The notes under the pieces were generated by a model that saw nothing but the letters and a program-made list of their open reading frames with translations, was not told the DNA's origin and did not search any database. A stretch of DNA of 64,000 nucleotides. Origin: Candidatus Aminicenantota bacterium (lineage in GTDB: Bacteria > Acidobacteriota > Aminicenantia > Aminicenantales > UBA4085). Below, one piece after another: positions 36,219 to 45,819 of the stretch; the stretch's first letter is position 1, and each line of letters begins with the position of its first letter. The position numbers were made by a program, and so were the translations under genes. The DNA is taken from assembly GCA_003141555.1 (NCBI GenBank), contig PLMN01000019.1, positions 124,001-188,000 on the forward strand. The letters run 5' to 3'.

Positions 36219-38252
36219 TCACCTCGTCGGACGGGATAGCGGGCGGTCCGGCCTTCCGCGCGTCCCGCCGTCCAGCGGCTCAGCGCCGCCCAGGGCGCCC
36301 GGGCCCGCCGTGAAGAGCTGAATCCGCTGGTTGTTCCGGTCGACGACATAGACGATCCCGCCCGCGTCCACGACGACTCCGGACGGCAGATCGAAAAGGC
36401 CGCTGTCCTTCCCGTTCGACCCCCAGGAACAAATCGACCGCCCCGAGGGCTCGAATTTCTGGATCCGGTGATTCCCCGTGTCGGCCACATAGACGGATCC
36501 CGCGGCGTCGACGCAGAGGCCCATCGCATTCCGGAATTCGCCGTCGCCCGAGCCCGGCCGGCCCCAGGACGCGAGCCATTCACCCTTGGGGGAAAGCTTC
36601 TGGACCTGGCGCGAATCGAGGATAAAGACCTCGCCTTTGGCGTTCACCGCCACGGCCCTCGGAGAAAGGAACTGGCCGTTTTCGGAACCCGCCGTTCCCC
36701 ACGAAGCCAGGACATCGCCGCCCGGCCCGTATTTCTTCACCCGCCCGTTTCCAGAATCGGCGACGTAGAGGTTTCCCTCCCCGTCCAAGGCGAGCCCCAA
36801 AGGCGTGTTGAGGCCGTCCTGATCGCTTCCGAATTTTCCCCACTTGGCCTGGACGCGGCCGGTCGGGTCGAGCTTGAGAATGACGTGCGATTCGGCATCG
36901 GCCACGTAAATCGTGTCGGGCCCGGCCGCCACGCCCGCGGGCTTCACCAGCTCGGTCAGGCCGAGGGCCATCTGGGCCCCTCCGCCCGTCACCTCGCCCA
37001 GGCGGTTGAAGATCTTGAGCTTGACCGGGCTTTCATCGACGACGATGATCCGGTCCTCGCGGTCGGCGGCAATCGCGGCCGGGTTCTTGAAGAACGGGCT
37101 GCCCAGCCCGCCCCAAACTCCGTGAGGGGCATAGCTCGACACGAACAGGACGAGCTCGACGCTGTCCGGCGACCCTTCCGCCAATTCGAGGCGGGCCTGG
37201 GCCTCGGCGTAGAACTCCTTGACCAGACGAACTTGATGGGGCCCCGGGGAGAGGCGGAGCAACTCCCCGTCCGTGACGGACCCCGTGTCTTTTCCGTCGA
37301 GGAAGATCTTCGCCCCGGGCGGCGTCGACCGAACGGCCAGATTGAAGAAGGCGGGGGCCAGGCGGTAGGACTTCCGGGAGGAGGGTTGAGTCAGATCGGC
37401 GTCCTCCCGGACAGGCTTGTAACCATCCTTCTCGAGCTCGATCAGGACCCGGGGCGTCTGCGTCTTGTAGACCACGGGCGAGGGACCAAGGTCCCGGCCG
37501 TCGGCCTTGACCCTTGCTCCCGGGGGATCCGAGACGATTTCGATCGCATATTCCATCGCGAGGCCCATGAACTCGTCCTCAGCCAGCTTGAGAAGGCCCG
37601 TGATCCGGGCATCGAAGACGTTTCTTGTCAGCTTGCGGGCTTCCGCATCGCTGACCTCGAACATGTTCCTGAACTCCTGGCGGGCGGAGACTTCATCGTT
37701 CTTAAAGGCATAGGCCAGGCCTTTGAGGAAGAAGACTTCCGTAGAGATCTGCTCCTGGCGGGCGTGGTCGACGACGCGCAGCGTCCGTGCGGTCAGGGGG
37801 GACAGGAGGTTGAGGGCCTCGTCGGCTCCGCCGCTCTGCCGGATGAGCGTTCGGCAGCGATCGAGCTGGACCTCGATCTCGGCCGTCAGCTCGGCTTGGG
37901 TCCGGACCGCCGCATTCGCGGCCTCTTTCATCGGAACGTCCTTCGCGGTCGGCTCATCGAACGGGGCCGCGAGCTGCTCGTGGAGATAAGCGACGACCCG
38001 GTTTCCAGGCGAGATCTCGAACAAGATTTTGTACCATTCCCCCTGTTTCGCTTCGGCCTCAAGAACGGTGTTGAGGGGCAGACGGATTAGGATGTTCGCC
38101 CCGGCGTCGGGTGACACCTTCAGGCCGGCGGCGTCCGTGGTCACCTTGATCTTGAGGGCGGCGGACGAGGGAAGGGCCAGGGCGAGGAGGAAAACGAGGA
38201 AGACGATCCCGATCCCTCCGGCTTTTATCCTCGATCCATCGTCCTGAAACAT
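36219..38252 (-). CDS. Exported SH3b-PEGA-NHL repeat protein
   Basis: A 677-residue secreted protein. A signal peptide spans about residues 1-31. An SH3b-like domain follows (KVSPDAGANILIRLPLN). A helical TPR-like segment covers roughly residues 105-235. Then come two PEGA-type beta domains (SDPPGARVKADGRDLGPSP and STPPGAKIFLDGKDTGS). Six NHL propeller repeats (VADSGNGRVKKY, VADTGNHRIQKF, VDRNNQRIQLF) finish the protein. The layout suggests a cell-surface or periplasmic binding protein. The downstream lipoprotein starts 4 bp after its stop. Confidence 0.85.
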   Translation of the reverse strand: MFQDDGSRIKAGGIGIVFLVFLLALALPSSAALKIKVTTDAAGLKVSPDAGANILIRLPLNTVLEAEAKQGEWYKILFEISPGNRVVAYLHEQLAAPFDEPTAKDVPMKEAANAAVRTQAELTAEIEVQLDRCRTLIRQSGGADEALNLLSPLTARTLRVVDHARQEQISTEVFFLKGLAYAFKNDEVSARQEFRNMFEVSDAEARKLTRNVFDARITGLLKLAEDEFMGLAMEYAIEIVSDPPGARVKADGRDLGPSPVVYKTQTPRVLIELEKDGYKPVREDADLTQPSSRKSYRLAPAFFNLAVRSTPPGAKIFLDGKDTGSVTDGELLRLSPGPHQVRLVKEFYAEAQARLELAEGSPDSVELVLFVSSYAPHGVWGGLGSPFFKNPAAIAADREDRIIVVDESPVKLKIFNRLGEVTGGGAQMALGLTELVKPAGVAAGPDTIYVADAESHVILKLDPTGRVQAKWGKFGSDQDGLNTPLGLALDGEGNLYVADSGNGRVKKYGPGGDVLASWGTAGSENGQFLSPRAVAVNAKGEVFILDSRQVQKLSPKGEWLASWGRPGSGDGEFRNAMGLCVDAAGSVYVADTGNHRIQKFEPSGRSICSWGSNGKDSGLFDLPSGVVVDAGGIVYVVDRNNQRIQLFTAGPGALGGAEPLDGGTRGRPDRPLSRPTR

Positions 38253-38295
38253 GATGCCTCCTCCGGCGATCCGTCACTCACGGTCGGGGCGCCCC

Positions 38296-40077
38296 TCACT
38301 CCTTGTAGAGAGAATCGATGAGGGATTTGAACTTTTCCTCGACCTTGCCTCTCTTAATCTTGAGCGTGGGCGTCAGCTCCTCGCGCTCGAGCTCGAAATC
38401 GCGGTCCATGAGGATGATCTTCTTGATCTTCTCGTAGGGGGCCAGGTTGGGCGTGTTCCGGTCGATTTCCTGGAGATAGAAGGCCTTGATGTCGTCCCTG
38501 GCAACGAGATCGGCCGTCCCGGTGAAGGGGATCTGCTTCTGTCGGGCATATTCTTTGAGCTTCTCGACGTCCGGCACGATCAGGGCCGAGATGAACTTGC
38601 GGCGGCTGCCGACGACGAGCGCATTGGCGATGGCCGGGATCTGCCTCAGCTGGTTTTCGATCATCTGAGGCGCGACGTTCTTGCCACCGGCCGTCACGAT
38701 CAGGTCCTTCTTGCGGTCGGTGATCACCAGGAACCCGTCGGCGTCCAGGTGGCCGATGTCGCCGGTGTGGAACCAGCCCTCGGCGTCGAACACCTCCCGC
38801 GTCTCGGCCTCGTTCCGGAAATAGCCCGCCGTAACGTTCGGCCCCTTGGCCAGGATTTCGCCGTCCTCCGCAATCCTGACCGAGATCCCGGGAGCGACCT
38901 TGCCGACCGTGCCGAACCGGACGTCTTCGAACGTGTTGACGGCCAGGACGGGCGAGGTCTCGGTCAGCCCATAGCCTTCGAGAACCACGAGGCCTATGGC
39001 ATAGAAGAAATCGGCGATGTCGCGCGACAGGGGAGCTCCCCCCGAGACGAAGAATCTTACCCGGCCGCCCGTCTTGTCCAGGATCTTCGAGAACACGAGC
39101 TTGTGGGCCAGGCGCCTCTTGAAGCGGAGGCCGGCCGGGATCGGGCGCTTTTCGATCGTCCGGTGCCCATGCTCGAGGCCGACCTTCACCGCCCAGTTGA
39201 AGACCTTCCTCTTGATCGGCGAGCCGCTGAGGATGTTGTCCAGGACCTTGGCATAGATCTTCTCGAACAGGCGCGGCACGCTGACCATGATATTCGGCCG
39301 GACTTCAAGGAGATTGTCGGCCACGGTCTCGACGCTCTCGGCGAACGCAATCTCACAGCCCTTGTAGAGGAAGGCCCAGGTCGTCATCCGGGCCAGGACA
39401 TGGGACAGCGGCAGGAACAGAAGCACGATTTCGGGATGGCCGAAGGCCACGATGTCGGTCATGGTCTTGATGTTGGAGATGAAGTTGGAATGGGAGAGCA
39501 TGACCCCCTTGGGGACGCCGGTCGTCCCCGAGGTGTAGATGATCGACGCCAGATCGCCGGGCTTGATGGCCAGGGCGCCTTTTTCGAAGAGGGCCGGGTC
39601 CTTCGCCTCGGCCTCGGCGCCCCGGGCCAGGACATCCTTCAGGGCGAGCGCGCCGGGCGGCGCCGGTTCGTAGAACACGATATACTGCCGGACATCCGTC
39701 AGCTCCCCCCGGATCGCCGCGATCTTCGCCCAGAGCTCGGCGCTCGAACACAGCACGACCGACGCCTCCGAGTTTTGGATGATGAACTTGATCTGCTCGG
39801 CAACGAGCGTCGGATAGATGGGGACGGTCACGGCGCCCAGGCATTGGACGGCGAGGTCGGACAGGACCCACCATGGGCCGTTGTCGGCGAGCAGGATGAC
39901 CTTGTCCCCGGGCCGGCAACCCAGGCCGGCCAAGCCGAGGGCCAGATGGCGGACGCGGGCAAACGCGTCATCCGAGGATATGGGCTCGTAGCGTCCCTTC
40001 TCCTTGACGAGAAAGAGATCGGGCTTGGGAAAGGCGCGGATCGTGTTCAGGAAAAGCTGGCTGATGGTTTCGACCAT
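38296..40077 (-). CDS. Long-chain acyl-CoA synthetase (AMP-forming)
   Basis: A 593-residue adenylate-forming enzyme of the FadD15 type that activates fatty acids with ATP and CoA. P-loop-like A3 motif: IIYTSGTTGVPKG. A5: GYGLTETSPV. A7: WFHTGDIGHLDADGF. A8: RKKDLIVTAGGKNVAPQ. The C-terminal catalytic lysine region LTPTLKIKRGKVEEKF is intact. A GGGAGG site precedes the ATG and a long leader of about 70 bp runs from its predicted promoter. Confidence 0.93.
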   Translation of the reverse strand: MVETISQLFLNTIRAFPKPDLFLVKEKGRYEPISSDDAFARVRHLALGLAGLGCRPGDKVILLADNGPWWVLSDLAVQCLGAVTVPIYPTLVAEQIKFIIQNSEASVVLCSSAELWAKIAAIRGELTDVRQYIVFYEPAPPGALALKDVLARGAEAEAKDPALFEKGALAIKPGDLASIIYTSGTTGVPKGVMLSHSNFISNIKTMTDIVAFGHPEIVLLFLPLSHVLARMTTWAFLYKGCEIAFAESVETVADNLLEVRPNIMVSVPRLFEKIYAKVLDNILSGSPIKRKVFNWAVKVGLEHGHRTIEKRPIPAGLRFKRRLAHKLVFSKILDKTGGRVRFFVSGGAPLSRDIADFFYAIGLVVLEGYGLTETSPVLAVNTFEDVRFGTVGKVAPGISVRIAEDGEILAKGPNVTAGYFRNEAETREVFDAEGWFHTGDIGHLDADGFLVITDRKKDLIVTAGGKNVAPQMIENQLRQIPAIANALVVGSRRKFISALIVPDVEKLKEYARQKQIPFTGTADLVARDDIKAFYLQEIDRNTPNLAPYEKIKKIILMDRDFELEREELTPTLKIKRGKVEEKFKSLIDSLYKE

Positions 40078-40159
40078 GCGACCTCCCTCTCGTCCCCCTG
40101 GGAACGAGCGGAAATAATCTTTACAGCTTTACGGCCGGACGGCCTCGTCCGATGAAGAA

Positions 40160-40188
40160 TGTATAGCATAACCTCCGGGACAAGGCAA
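40160..40188 (-). promoter_or_regulatory. Promoter of the acyl-CoA synthetase gene
   Basis: On the minus strand TTGCCT (40183-40188) and TATACA (40160-40165) are 17 bp apart, with a TGC extension before the -10 box. Confidence 0.55.
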
Positions 40189-40276
40189 CCCGCGCCTGGG
40201 CGGCGGTCGCCGGGAACGCAGCCCGCAGCTGGCATGGAAGTTGCATGAAAATGGAGTGGGAGAACAGGAGGTCACC

Positions 40277-40714
40277 ATGAGTGAAACCCTCTTCCGCGAT
40301 TCCTTCATCGTCTACCGCCAAGGCCTGCGCACGAAAGCCTGGGTGCTCCCGCTGTCGATCGCCGCCCACGCCGCGATCATCGCCCTCCTCGTGGTCATTC
40401 CCCTGATGCAGGCGAGCAATCTCCCGACGATCGAGATCACGAGCGCGTTCCTGGCGCCGCCTCCCCCGCCGCCGCCTCCGCCGCCGCCGCCGGCGAAGAA
40501 AGCCGGCAAGTCCGAAGCCAAGCGGATCAAGCCCGTCCAGGCCCAGACCGACATGTACGGCCGCGTCCGCGATGTAAAAATCCTGCGCTCCATCCCCCTG
40601 CTCGACCAGGCGGCCATCGACGCCGTCCGGCAGTGGGTCTACGAGCCGATGATCATCAACGGCCAGCCCCGGGGCGTCATCTTCAGCGTGACCGTGACGT
40701 TCCAGCTGAAGTGA
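40277..40714 (+). CDS. Very short TonB-family energy-transducer-like protein
   Basis: A 145-residue TonB-like protein: cytoplasmic N-terminus, one membrane helix (VLPLSIAAHAAIIALLVVIP, about 25-46), a run of twelve prolines, a short basic linker and a C-terminal domain (RVRDVKILRSIPLLDQAAIDAVRQWVYEP, then INGQPRGVIFSVTVTF). The C-terminal domain seems to lack its usual first beta strand and the long linker is missing, so the product is much shorter than typical TonB proteins of over 200 residues. It may be an internal-deletion variant. No ExbB/ExbD or receptor gene is nearby. An AGGAGG site precedes the ATG. Confidence 0.75.
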   Translation: MSETLFRDSFIVYRQGLRTKAWVLPLSIAAHAAIIALLVVIPLMQASNLPTIEITSAFLAPPPPPPPPPPPPAKKAGKSEAKRIKPVQAQTDMYGRVRDVKILRSIPLLDQAAIDAVRQWVYEPMIINGQPRGVIFSVTVTFQLK

Positions 40715-40810
40715 GGGCGGTCGGCCAACCGTCCTTGGAACCTCCCGCTCCTGATGCTACAATGATCTCCCGTCCCCCCGGACGGGGGATCTCATTCGGG
40801 AGAAGAAACC

Positions 40811-41002
40811 ATGCCCCTGATCGAAGTCCACTTGCTCGAAGGCCGGACCGCGGACCAAAAGAAAGCCCTGCTGACGGCCGTCACCAAAGCCGTGCACGAA
40901 TCCATCGGCGCGCCCGTGGACACCATCCGCGTCTGGATCGAGGAGTTCCCGCGGACCGACTACATGGCCGCGGGCGTGTGGTACGCCGAAAAGAAACCGT
41001 AG
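40811..41002 (+). CDS. 4-oxalocrotonate tautomerase family protein
   Basis: A 63-residue tautomerase. After removal of the initiator Met the N-terminal residue is the catalytic Pro1 (PLIEVHLLEGR). The RVWIEEFPRTDYMAAGV segment carries the usual Arg and hydrophobic residues. Substrates in this family range from aromatic-catabolic keto acids to unknown. The stop abuts the end of the convergent ABC-F gene with no spacer. Confidence 0.9.
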   Translation: MPLIEVHLLEGRTADQKKALLTAVTKAVHESIGAPVDTIRVWIEEFPRTDYMAAGVWYAEKKP

Positions 41003-42886
41003 TCAGCTCAAGAGCTCTTTGGCCGCCAGGTCCTCGAGCCGCCGGTCGAATTCGGCTTTGAGCGTCTCGTAGGCTTTGAGGAGCGGTTCGAGCTCATCGA
41101 GGTACCCGTCCACGTCCTTGCGGCGCTGGTGGACGGCTTTGGAGAGCTCGACGATCTTTGCGCTCGCCTTGGCCCGGGCCGCCTCGACGAGCTCCCTGTT
41201 CCAGCGCACGAGCTCGGCCTCGGCCGTTTCGATGGCCGCCTCGAGCTCGGCCATCCGCTTCTCGAGAGGCTTGAGCGTCTTCGACTTTTCGGTGATGACC
41301 TCGGACCGCATCTTCCGGAGCTCCTTCCGGCTGGGCGGCAGCGGGGCGGGGACGGACGGCCCGCCGGCCCCCTCATCCTCCCTCGCCTTGGGCCGGATCT
41401 CTTCCCCCTGCCAGCCCACCTGCTCTAGAAAGCGCTCGTAGCTCCCCTCGAACACCGAGATCCCGTTGTCCTGGAAGACGATCAGCCTCTCGGCCAGGGC
41501 GTGGAGGAACATCTCGTTGTGGGTGACCATGATGACCGCGCCGGGGAAATTGTCCAGCGCGGCGAGCAGGGCGTCGCTCGACTCGAGGTCGAGGTGGTTC
41601 GTCGGCTCGTCGAGGAGAAGGAGGTTGAGAGGGGTGGCGATCAGCTTCCCGAGGAGGACGCGGCTCTTTTCCCCGCCCGATAGGACGCCGATCTTTTTGA
41701 GGCCGTTGTTGCCCTCGAACATCATGAGCCCGCTCAGGTGGCGGGCCCGGGCCGGCTCCATGCCCTGGTCGGCCGAGGCGATCTCCTCCAGGACGGTGGC
41801 GTTCTCGTTCAGGGTCAGGACGTTGGTCTGTTCGAAGTACCCCGGGGCGACGGCCAGGGGGCTCGTGATCGATCCGGTCTGCGGGGCGAGGACCCCGGCC
41901 AGGAGCTTGAGGAGCGTCGTCTTGCCCCGGCCGTTCTTCCCGATGACGAAGACCCGGTCCTGGGCCCCGATGCTCAGCCCGAAGCTCCGGATCAGAGGCC
42001 GGCCGGGCTCGTAGCCGAAGGTCAGGTCGTCGATGCTCTGGACGTATTTCCCCGGGAAGGGCTTGTAGGCGAAGTCGAACTCGAGCGACTTGAGCTTGAC
42101 GAGCTTTTCCTTCTTCTCCATCTTGGCGAGCGTCTTCTTCCGCGACTGGACCAGGCCGGTGAGCTGGGCGCTCGCATGGAAGCGGTCGATGAACTCCTGG
42201 ACCTCCTTGCGCTTTCGCTCATCGTTGACCCGGGTCTTCTCGTAGGTCTCCTCGTCCATCGCGATCTGATCGTAGAGCTTGCTCGTGTCGCCCTCAATCT
42301 TCCGGATCTTCTTTCGATGGATGGCCAGGGTGTGGGTGACGACCTTGTCCATGAAGCCCCGGTCGTGGGTGATCAGCATGAGCTCCCCCGGCCAGGCGAG
42401 GAGATACCGCTCGAGCCAGCGGATGGACATGATGTCCAGGTAGTTGTTCGGCTCGTCGAGAAGGAGCATGTTGTAGTCGGCGAGGAGCACTTTGGTCAGG
42501 TTCAGCCGGACCTGAAAGCCGCCCGAGAGCTCGGCCGGGTTCTTCTCGAGGTCCCCGGGCCCGAATCCAAGGCCGGCCAGGATCTTCTCGACCCGCCAGG
42601 CCTGGTCGCGGGCGTCCACGGGAAGCGCCCGGAGGGCCTCCTGGAAGACGGTTGCGGCGGTGAAATCGATCTCCTGCCGGACGTAGCCGATCCGGTAATG
42701 CCGGGGGATGGTGATCGAGCCCTCGTCCGGCTCCTCGAGCCCGACGATCAGCCGGAAGAGCGTCGTCTTGCCGTGGCCGTTGCGGCCGACGAGCCCGACC
42801 CGCTCCCGGCGGTTGATCTTGAAGCCGACGTTCTCGAAGAGGATCTGCTCCCCGTAGCGCTTGGAGAGGTTTTCGGCGGCGATCAT
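41003..42886 (-). CDS. ABC-F ATPase (Uup/YheS-like)
   Basis: A 627-residue soluble protein with two ABC cassettes: Walker A GRNGHGKT with signature ELSGGFQ, and GKNGRGKT with signature LSGGEK. Each Walker B ends in LLLDEP followed by N-x-L-D. The interdomain linker (GDTSKLYDQIAMDEETYEKTR) is the P-site-tRNA-interaction-type linker. A C-terminal coiled coil of about 90 residues (ELRKMRSEVITEKSKTLK onward) matches Uup/YheS. It probably acts on ribosomes or, as in Uup, on DNA-related processes. It starts 14 bp after the Ca2+-ATPase stop. Confidence 0.9.
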   Translation of the reverse strand: MIAAENLSKRYGEQILFENVGFKINRRERVGLVGRNGHGKTTLFRLIVGLEEPDEGSITIPRHYRIGYVRQEIDFTAATVFQEALRALPVDARDQAWRVEKILAGLGFGPGDLEKNPAELSGGFQVRLNLTKVLLADYNMLLLDEPNNYLDIMSIRWLERYLLAWPGELMLITHDRGFMDKVVTHTLAIHRKKIRKIEGDTSKLYDQIAMDEETYEKTRVNDERKRKEVQEFIDRFHASAQLTGLVQSRKKTLAKMEKKEKLVKLKSLEFDFAYKPFPGKYVQSIDDLTFGYEPGRPLIRSFGLSIGAQDRVFVIGKNGRGKTTLLKLLAGVLAPQTGSITSPLAVAPGYFEQTNVLTLNENATVLEEIASADQGMEPARARHLSGLMMFEGNNGLKKIGVLSGGEKSRVLLGKLIATPLNLLLLDEPTNHLDLESSDALLAALDNFPGAVIMVTHNEMFLHALAERLIVFQDNGISVFEGSYERFLEQVGWQGEEIRPKAREDEGAGGPSVPAPLPPSRKELRKMRSEVITEKSKTLKPLEKRMAELEAAIETAEAELVRWNRELVEAARAKASAKIVELSKAVHQRRKDVDGYLDELEPLLKAYETLKAEFDRRLEDLAAKELLS

Positions 42887-42899
42887 GGTCGAAACCGTC

Positions 42900-45608
42900 T
42901 CATGTCCGGGGCAGGAACCGCAGCTTCCGGTCGGCGAGCTTGGCCAGCTCCATGGCCCAGACCGGGAGCGACGAGATGACCAAGAGCACGGCCATGTCGA
43001 TCAGGCTCAGGGCCTCGACCCGGAAGATGCGCTGAGTGAACGGAACGAAGTTGATGATCACCTGGAGGAGGAGCGACGTCCCACAGGCCGCGATCAGCTT
43101 CATGTTCCCGAAGAAGCCGATCTTGAACAGGGACTCGCGCTGACTCCGGCAGTTGAGGGCGTGGAAGAGCTCGCTCGCGGTCATGGCGAACAGGGCCGCC
43201 GTCCGGGCCCGGACGATCCCCTCCTTCTCGACGAGCAGGACGAACAGGTAGGCGCTCAGGGTGCAAAGGGCGATGAAGACGCCCTGGGCCAGGATCAGTC
43301 GCGCCCGGCCGGGCGTGACCACGGGCTCGTCCTTGGCCCGGGGAGGCCGGCTCATGATGTTCCGGTCGACGGGGTCCATGCCCAGAGCCAGCGCGGGAAG
43401 GCCGTCGGTGACGATGTTCACCCAGAGGATCTGGACGGGCAGGAGTGGAACCGGCAATCCGACGAGGGCCGCGACGAACATGACCAGGATCTCCCCACTG
43501 TTGCAGGAGAGGAGATAGTGGATGAACTTCTTGATGTTGTCGTAGATCCCCCGCCCCTCCTCGACCGCGGCCACGATCGAGGCGAAATTGTCGTCGGTGA
43601 TCACCATGTCCGAGACTTCCTTGGTCACGTCCGTCCCGGTGATCCCCATGGCCACGCCGATGTCGGCCTCCTTGACGGCCGGAGCGTCGTTGACGCCGTC
43701 GCCGGTCATGGCCACGACGTCCCCGCGCCGGCGCCAGGCGCGAACCACCCGCAGCTTGTGTTCCGGCGAGACGCGGGCATAGACCGCGACCTTGTCGACC
43801 TCGGCTTCAAACGCCGCGTCGTCCAGGCGGTCGAGCTCCGCCCCGGTGAGGGCAAGCGCGCCCTCGCCGAAAAAGCCCAGCTCCCGGGCGACGGCCACGG
43901 CCGTATTCTTGTGATCGCCGGTGATCATCACCGTCCTGATCCCCGAGGTCCGGCACTTGGCGATCGCGGTCATCGCCTCCTCGCGGGGCGGATCGATCAT
44001 CGCCATCAACCCGAGGAACGTCAGCTCGGTTTCGATGAGCGCGGCATGGAACCGATCCGGCTCCCGATCGAACCGCCGGACGGCCACGGCCAGGACGCGC
44101 AACGCCCGGTCGGAGAGGCCGCCGTTCATCTCCAGGATCCGGGCGGTATCCTCGCCGGTCAGGGGCCGATCGACGCTCCCCTCCCGGACCCTGGTGCAAC
44201 AAGCCAGGAGGACGTCGGGAGCGCCCTTGACGTAGGCGGCGAAGCGCGTCCGGTCGGGGTCGCTCCGGACGATCGTCATCCGCTTCCTCTCGGAATCGAA
44301 CGGAATCTCCTCGACGAACGGGTTCGCCGCCTCGAGGGCTTCTTTGCCCCGTCCGGCCTTGACCGCGGCCGTCAGGAGGGCGCCTTCGGTCGGATCGCCG
44401 ACGATCCGATAGGCCCCGTCGCTCTGGACGAGCTCCGCCCCGTTGCACAGGACCGCGGCGTCCAGGCAGGCCAGGAGCTCCGGTTGGTCTTCGGGCCGGA
44501 CCGGCGCCCCGTCCCGCCGGAACTCGCCCCGAGGCTCGTAGCCAGCGCCTTCGACTTGATACGCGGCGGACAGCGTCGCGACCGCCCGGACGGTCATCTC
44601 GTTGCGGGTCAGGGTTCCCGTCTTGTCCGAGCAGATCACCGTCGCGCAGCCCAGAGTCTCCACGGAGGGGAGCTTGCGGATGAGCACGTGGCGCCGGATC
44701 ATCCGCTGGACTCCGAGAGCCAGGGCGATCGTGACGACGGCCGGCAGGCCTTCGGGAATCGCCGCCACGGCCAGGCTCACCGAGGTCAGAAACATGTCCA
44801 GGGCCTTGCCCCCGCGGAGGAGCCCGAGGAGGAAGACGAGGGCGACGAGGCCGAAGCAGAGATAGACGATCCATTTGCCAAATGCCTCGAGCCGCTTCTG
44901 GAGAGGCGTCGGCTCGGGCCCGATGGTCTGGATCAAGCCGGCGATCTTGCCGAGCTCGGTCCGCATGCCGGTCTCGGCCGCGACGGCCCGGGCCTTTCCC
45001 GAAACGACCGAGGTCCCGAGATAGACCATGTTCGCCCGCTCCGCCAGGGAAACATCCTCTTCTTCGAGCTCGAGGCAGGTCTTGGCCACCGGCGTCGATT
45101 CGCCGGTCAGGCTCGCCTCTTGGACCGCGAAGTTCGGCGTGGCCCACACGACGCGGCCGTCGGCCGGGACGTGGTCGCCGGCCTCGATCTCGACGAGGTC
45201 GCCGGGCACGAGATCGGCGGCGGGGACGGACTCCCGCCGGCCGCCGCGGATGACCCTGGAGAACGGGGCGGCCAGGCTCTTCAAGGCGTGGAGCGACTTT
45301 TCAGCCCGGTACTCCTGGATGAATCCGAGGATCGCGTTCAGGATGAGGATGGCGATGATGGCCGCGGCATCGATCCATTCTTGAAGGAAGCCTGAAACGA
45401 GGGCCGCCGCGGCCAGAACCCAGATGATGAAATCCAGAAACTGGCTGAAGAAGATCGACCAAGGCCCGCGGCCGGGCGCCTCGCGGAGGCTATTGGCCCC
45501 ATGGAGGGAGAGCCGGGCCGCGGCCTCGGACGGGGCCAGCCCGGAGGCGAGGTCCGTGTCCAGGGCGCGGGCCGCGGCTTCGGTGTCGAGATGCCACCAG
45601 GAATTCAT
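42900..45608 (-). CDS. P-type Ca2+-transporting ATPase (PIIA)
   Basis: A 902-residue cation pump. The cation N-terminus is MNSWWHLDTEAAARAL; TGES, the M4 ion motif AAIPEGLPA, the phosphorylation site CSDKTGTLT, the hinge MTGDGVNDAPAVKEAD and the M5-M6 residues (LSCNSGEILVMF, WVNIVTDGLPALALGMDP) are intact. These M4 and M6 signatures match SERCA-type Ca2+ pumps. The ATG has an AAGGA site 5 bp upstream; an earlier in-frame start would add 42 residues without one. The ABC-F gene follows 14 bp downstream. Confidence 0.93.
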   Translation of the reverse strand: MNSWWHLDTEAAARALDTDLASGLAPSEAAARLSLHGANSLREAPGRGPWSIFFSQFLDFIIWVLAAAALVSGFLQEWIDAAAIIAILILNAILGFIQEYRAEKSLHALKSLAAPFSRVIRGGRRESVPAADLVPGDLVEIEAGDHVPADGRVVWATPNFAVQEASLTGESTPVAKTCLELEEEDVSLAERANMVYLGTSVVSGKARAVAAETGMRTELGKIAGLIQTIGPEPTPLQKRLEAFGKWIVYLCFGLVALVFLLGLLRGGKALDMFLTSVSLAVAAIPEGLPAVVTIALALGVQRMIRRHVLIRKLPSVETLGCATVICSDKTGTLTRNEMTVRAVATLSAAYQVEGAGYEPRGEFRRDGAPVRPEDQPELLACLDAAVLCNGAELVQSDGAYRIVGDPTEGALLTAAVKAGRGKEALEAANPFVEEIPFDSERKRMTIVRSDPDRTRFAAYVKGAPDVLLACCTRVREGSVDRPLTGEDTARILEMNGGLSDRALRVLAVAVRRFDREPDRFHAALIETELTFLGLMAMIDPPREEAMTAIAKCRTSGIRTVMITGDHKNTAVAVARELGFFGEGALALTGAELDRLDDAAFEAEVDKVAVYARVSPEHKLRVVRAWRRRGDVVAMTGDGVNDAPAVKEADIGVAMGITGTDVTKEVSDMVITDDNFASIVAAVEEGRGIYDNIKKFIHYLLSCNSGEILVMFVAALVGLPVPLLPVQILWVNIVTDGLPALALGMDPVDRNIMSRPPRAKDEPVVTPGRARLILAQGVFIALCTLSAYLFVLLVEKEGIVRARTAALFAMTASELFHALNCRSQRESLFKIGFFGNMKLIAACGTSLLLQVIINFVPFTQRIFRVEALSLIDMAVLLVISSLPVWAMELAKLADRKLRFLPRT

Positions 45609-45703
45609 GTGTTTCCTTCGTTCTCCGCGATGCCCCCCGTGGGATTTCGGGGGGGAAGTATTATACAAAAAAAGGGACGCCGTGTATGCGGGTTTCCTGC
45701 TGC

Positions 45704-45764
45704 CGCGGAAATCGGTGACACGATCCCCAATCAAGAGAATGGGGACATGTCACCGATTTCCGCG
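45704..45764. repeat. GGTGACA-type palindromic element
   Basis: Arms 45704-45728 and 45741-45764 share a 17-bp perfect outer stem (CGCGGAAATCGGTGACA) and an inner CCCC/GGGG pairing with one small bulge. The loop AATCAAGAGAAT is twelve bases. The GGTGACA...TGTCACC core is of the kind that accompanies REP-type repeats in many bacteria. It lies between the Ca2+-ATPase and the nitroreductase. Confidence 0.85.
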
Positions 45765-45792
45765 CGCGCCTACGGGAAAGCCGCAGGCGCGT

Positions 45793-45800
45793 GCTATAAT
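45793..45800 (+). promoter_or_regulatory. Extended -10 promoter of the nitroreductase gene
   Basis: TGC-TATAAT at 45793-45800 lies 20 bp before the ATG, which is preceded by a full AAAGGAGG ribosome-binding site. No clear -35 is visible; the upstream palindrome ends only about 30 bp before the -10. Confidence 0.6.
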
Positions 45801-45819
45801 GCGCCGGAAAGGAGGCCCC

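Noticed and set aside
40114-40128. Second copy of the 15-mer AATCTTTACAGCTTT seen at 29201
   Set aside because: At this place no -10 box follows at the right spacing, so I take it as a chance match rather than a shared promoter.
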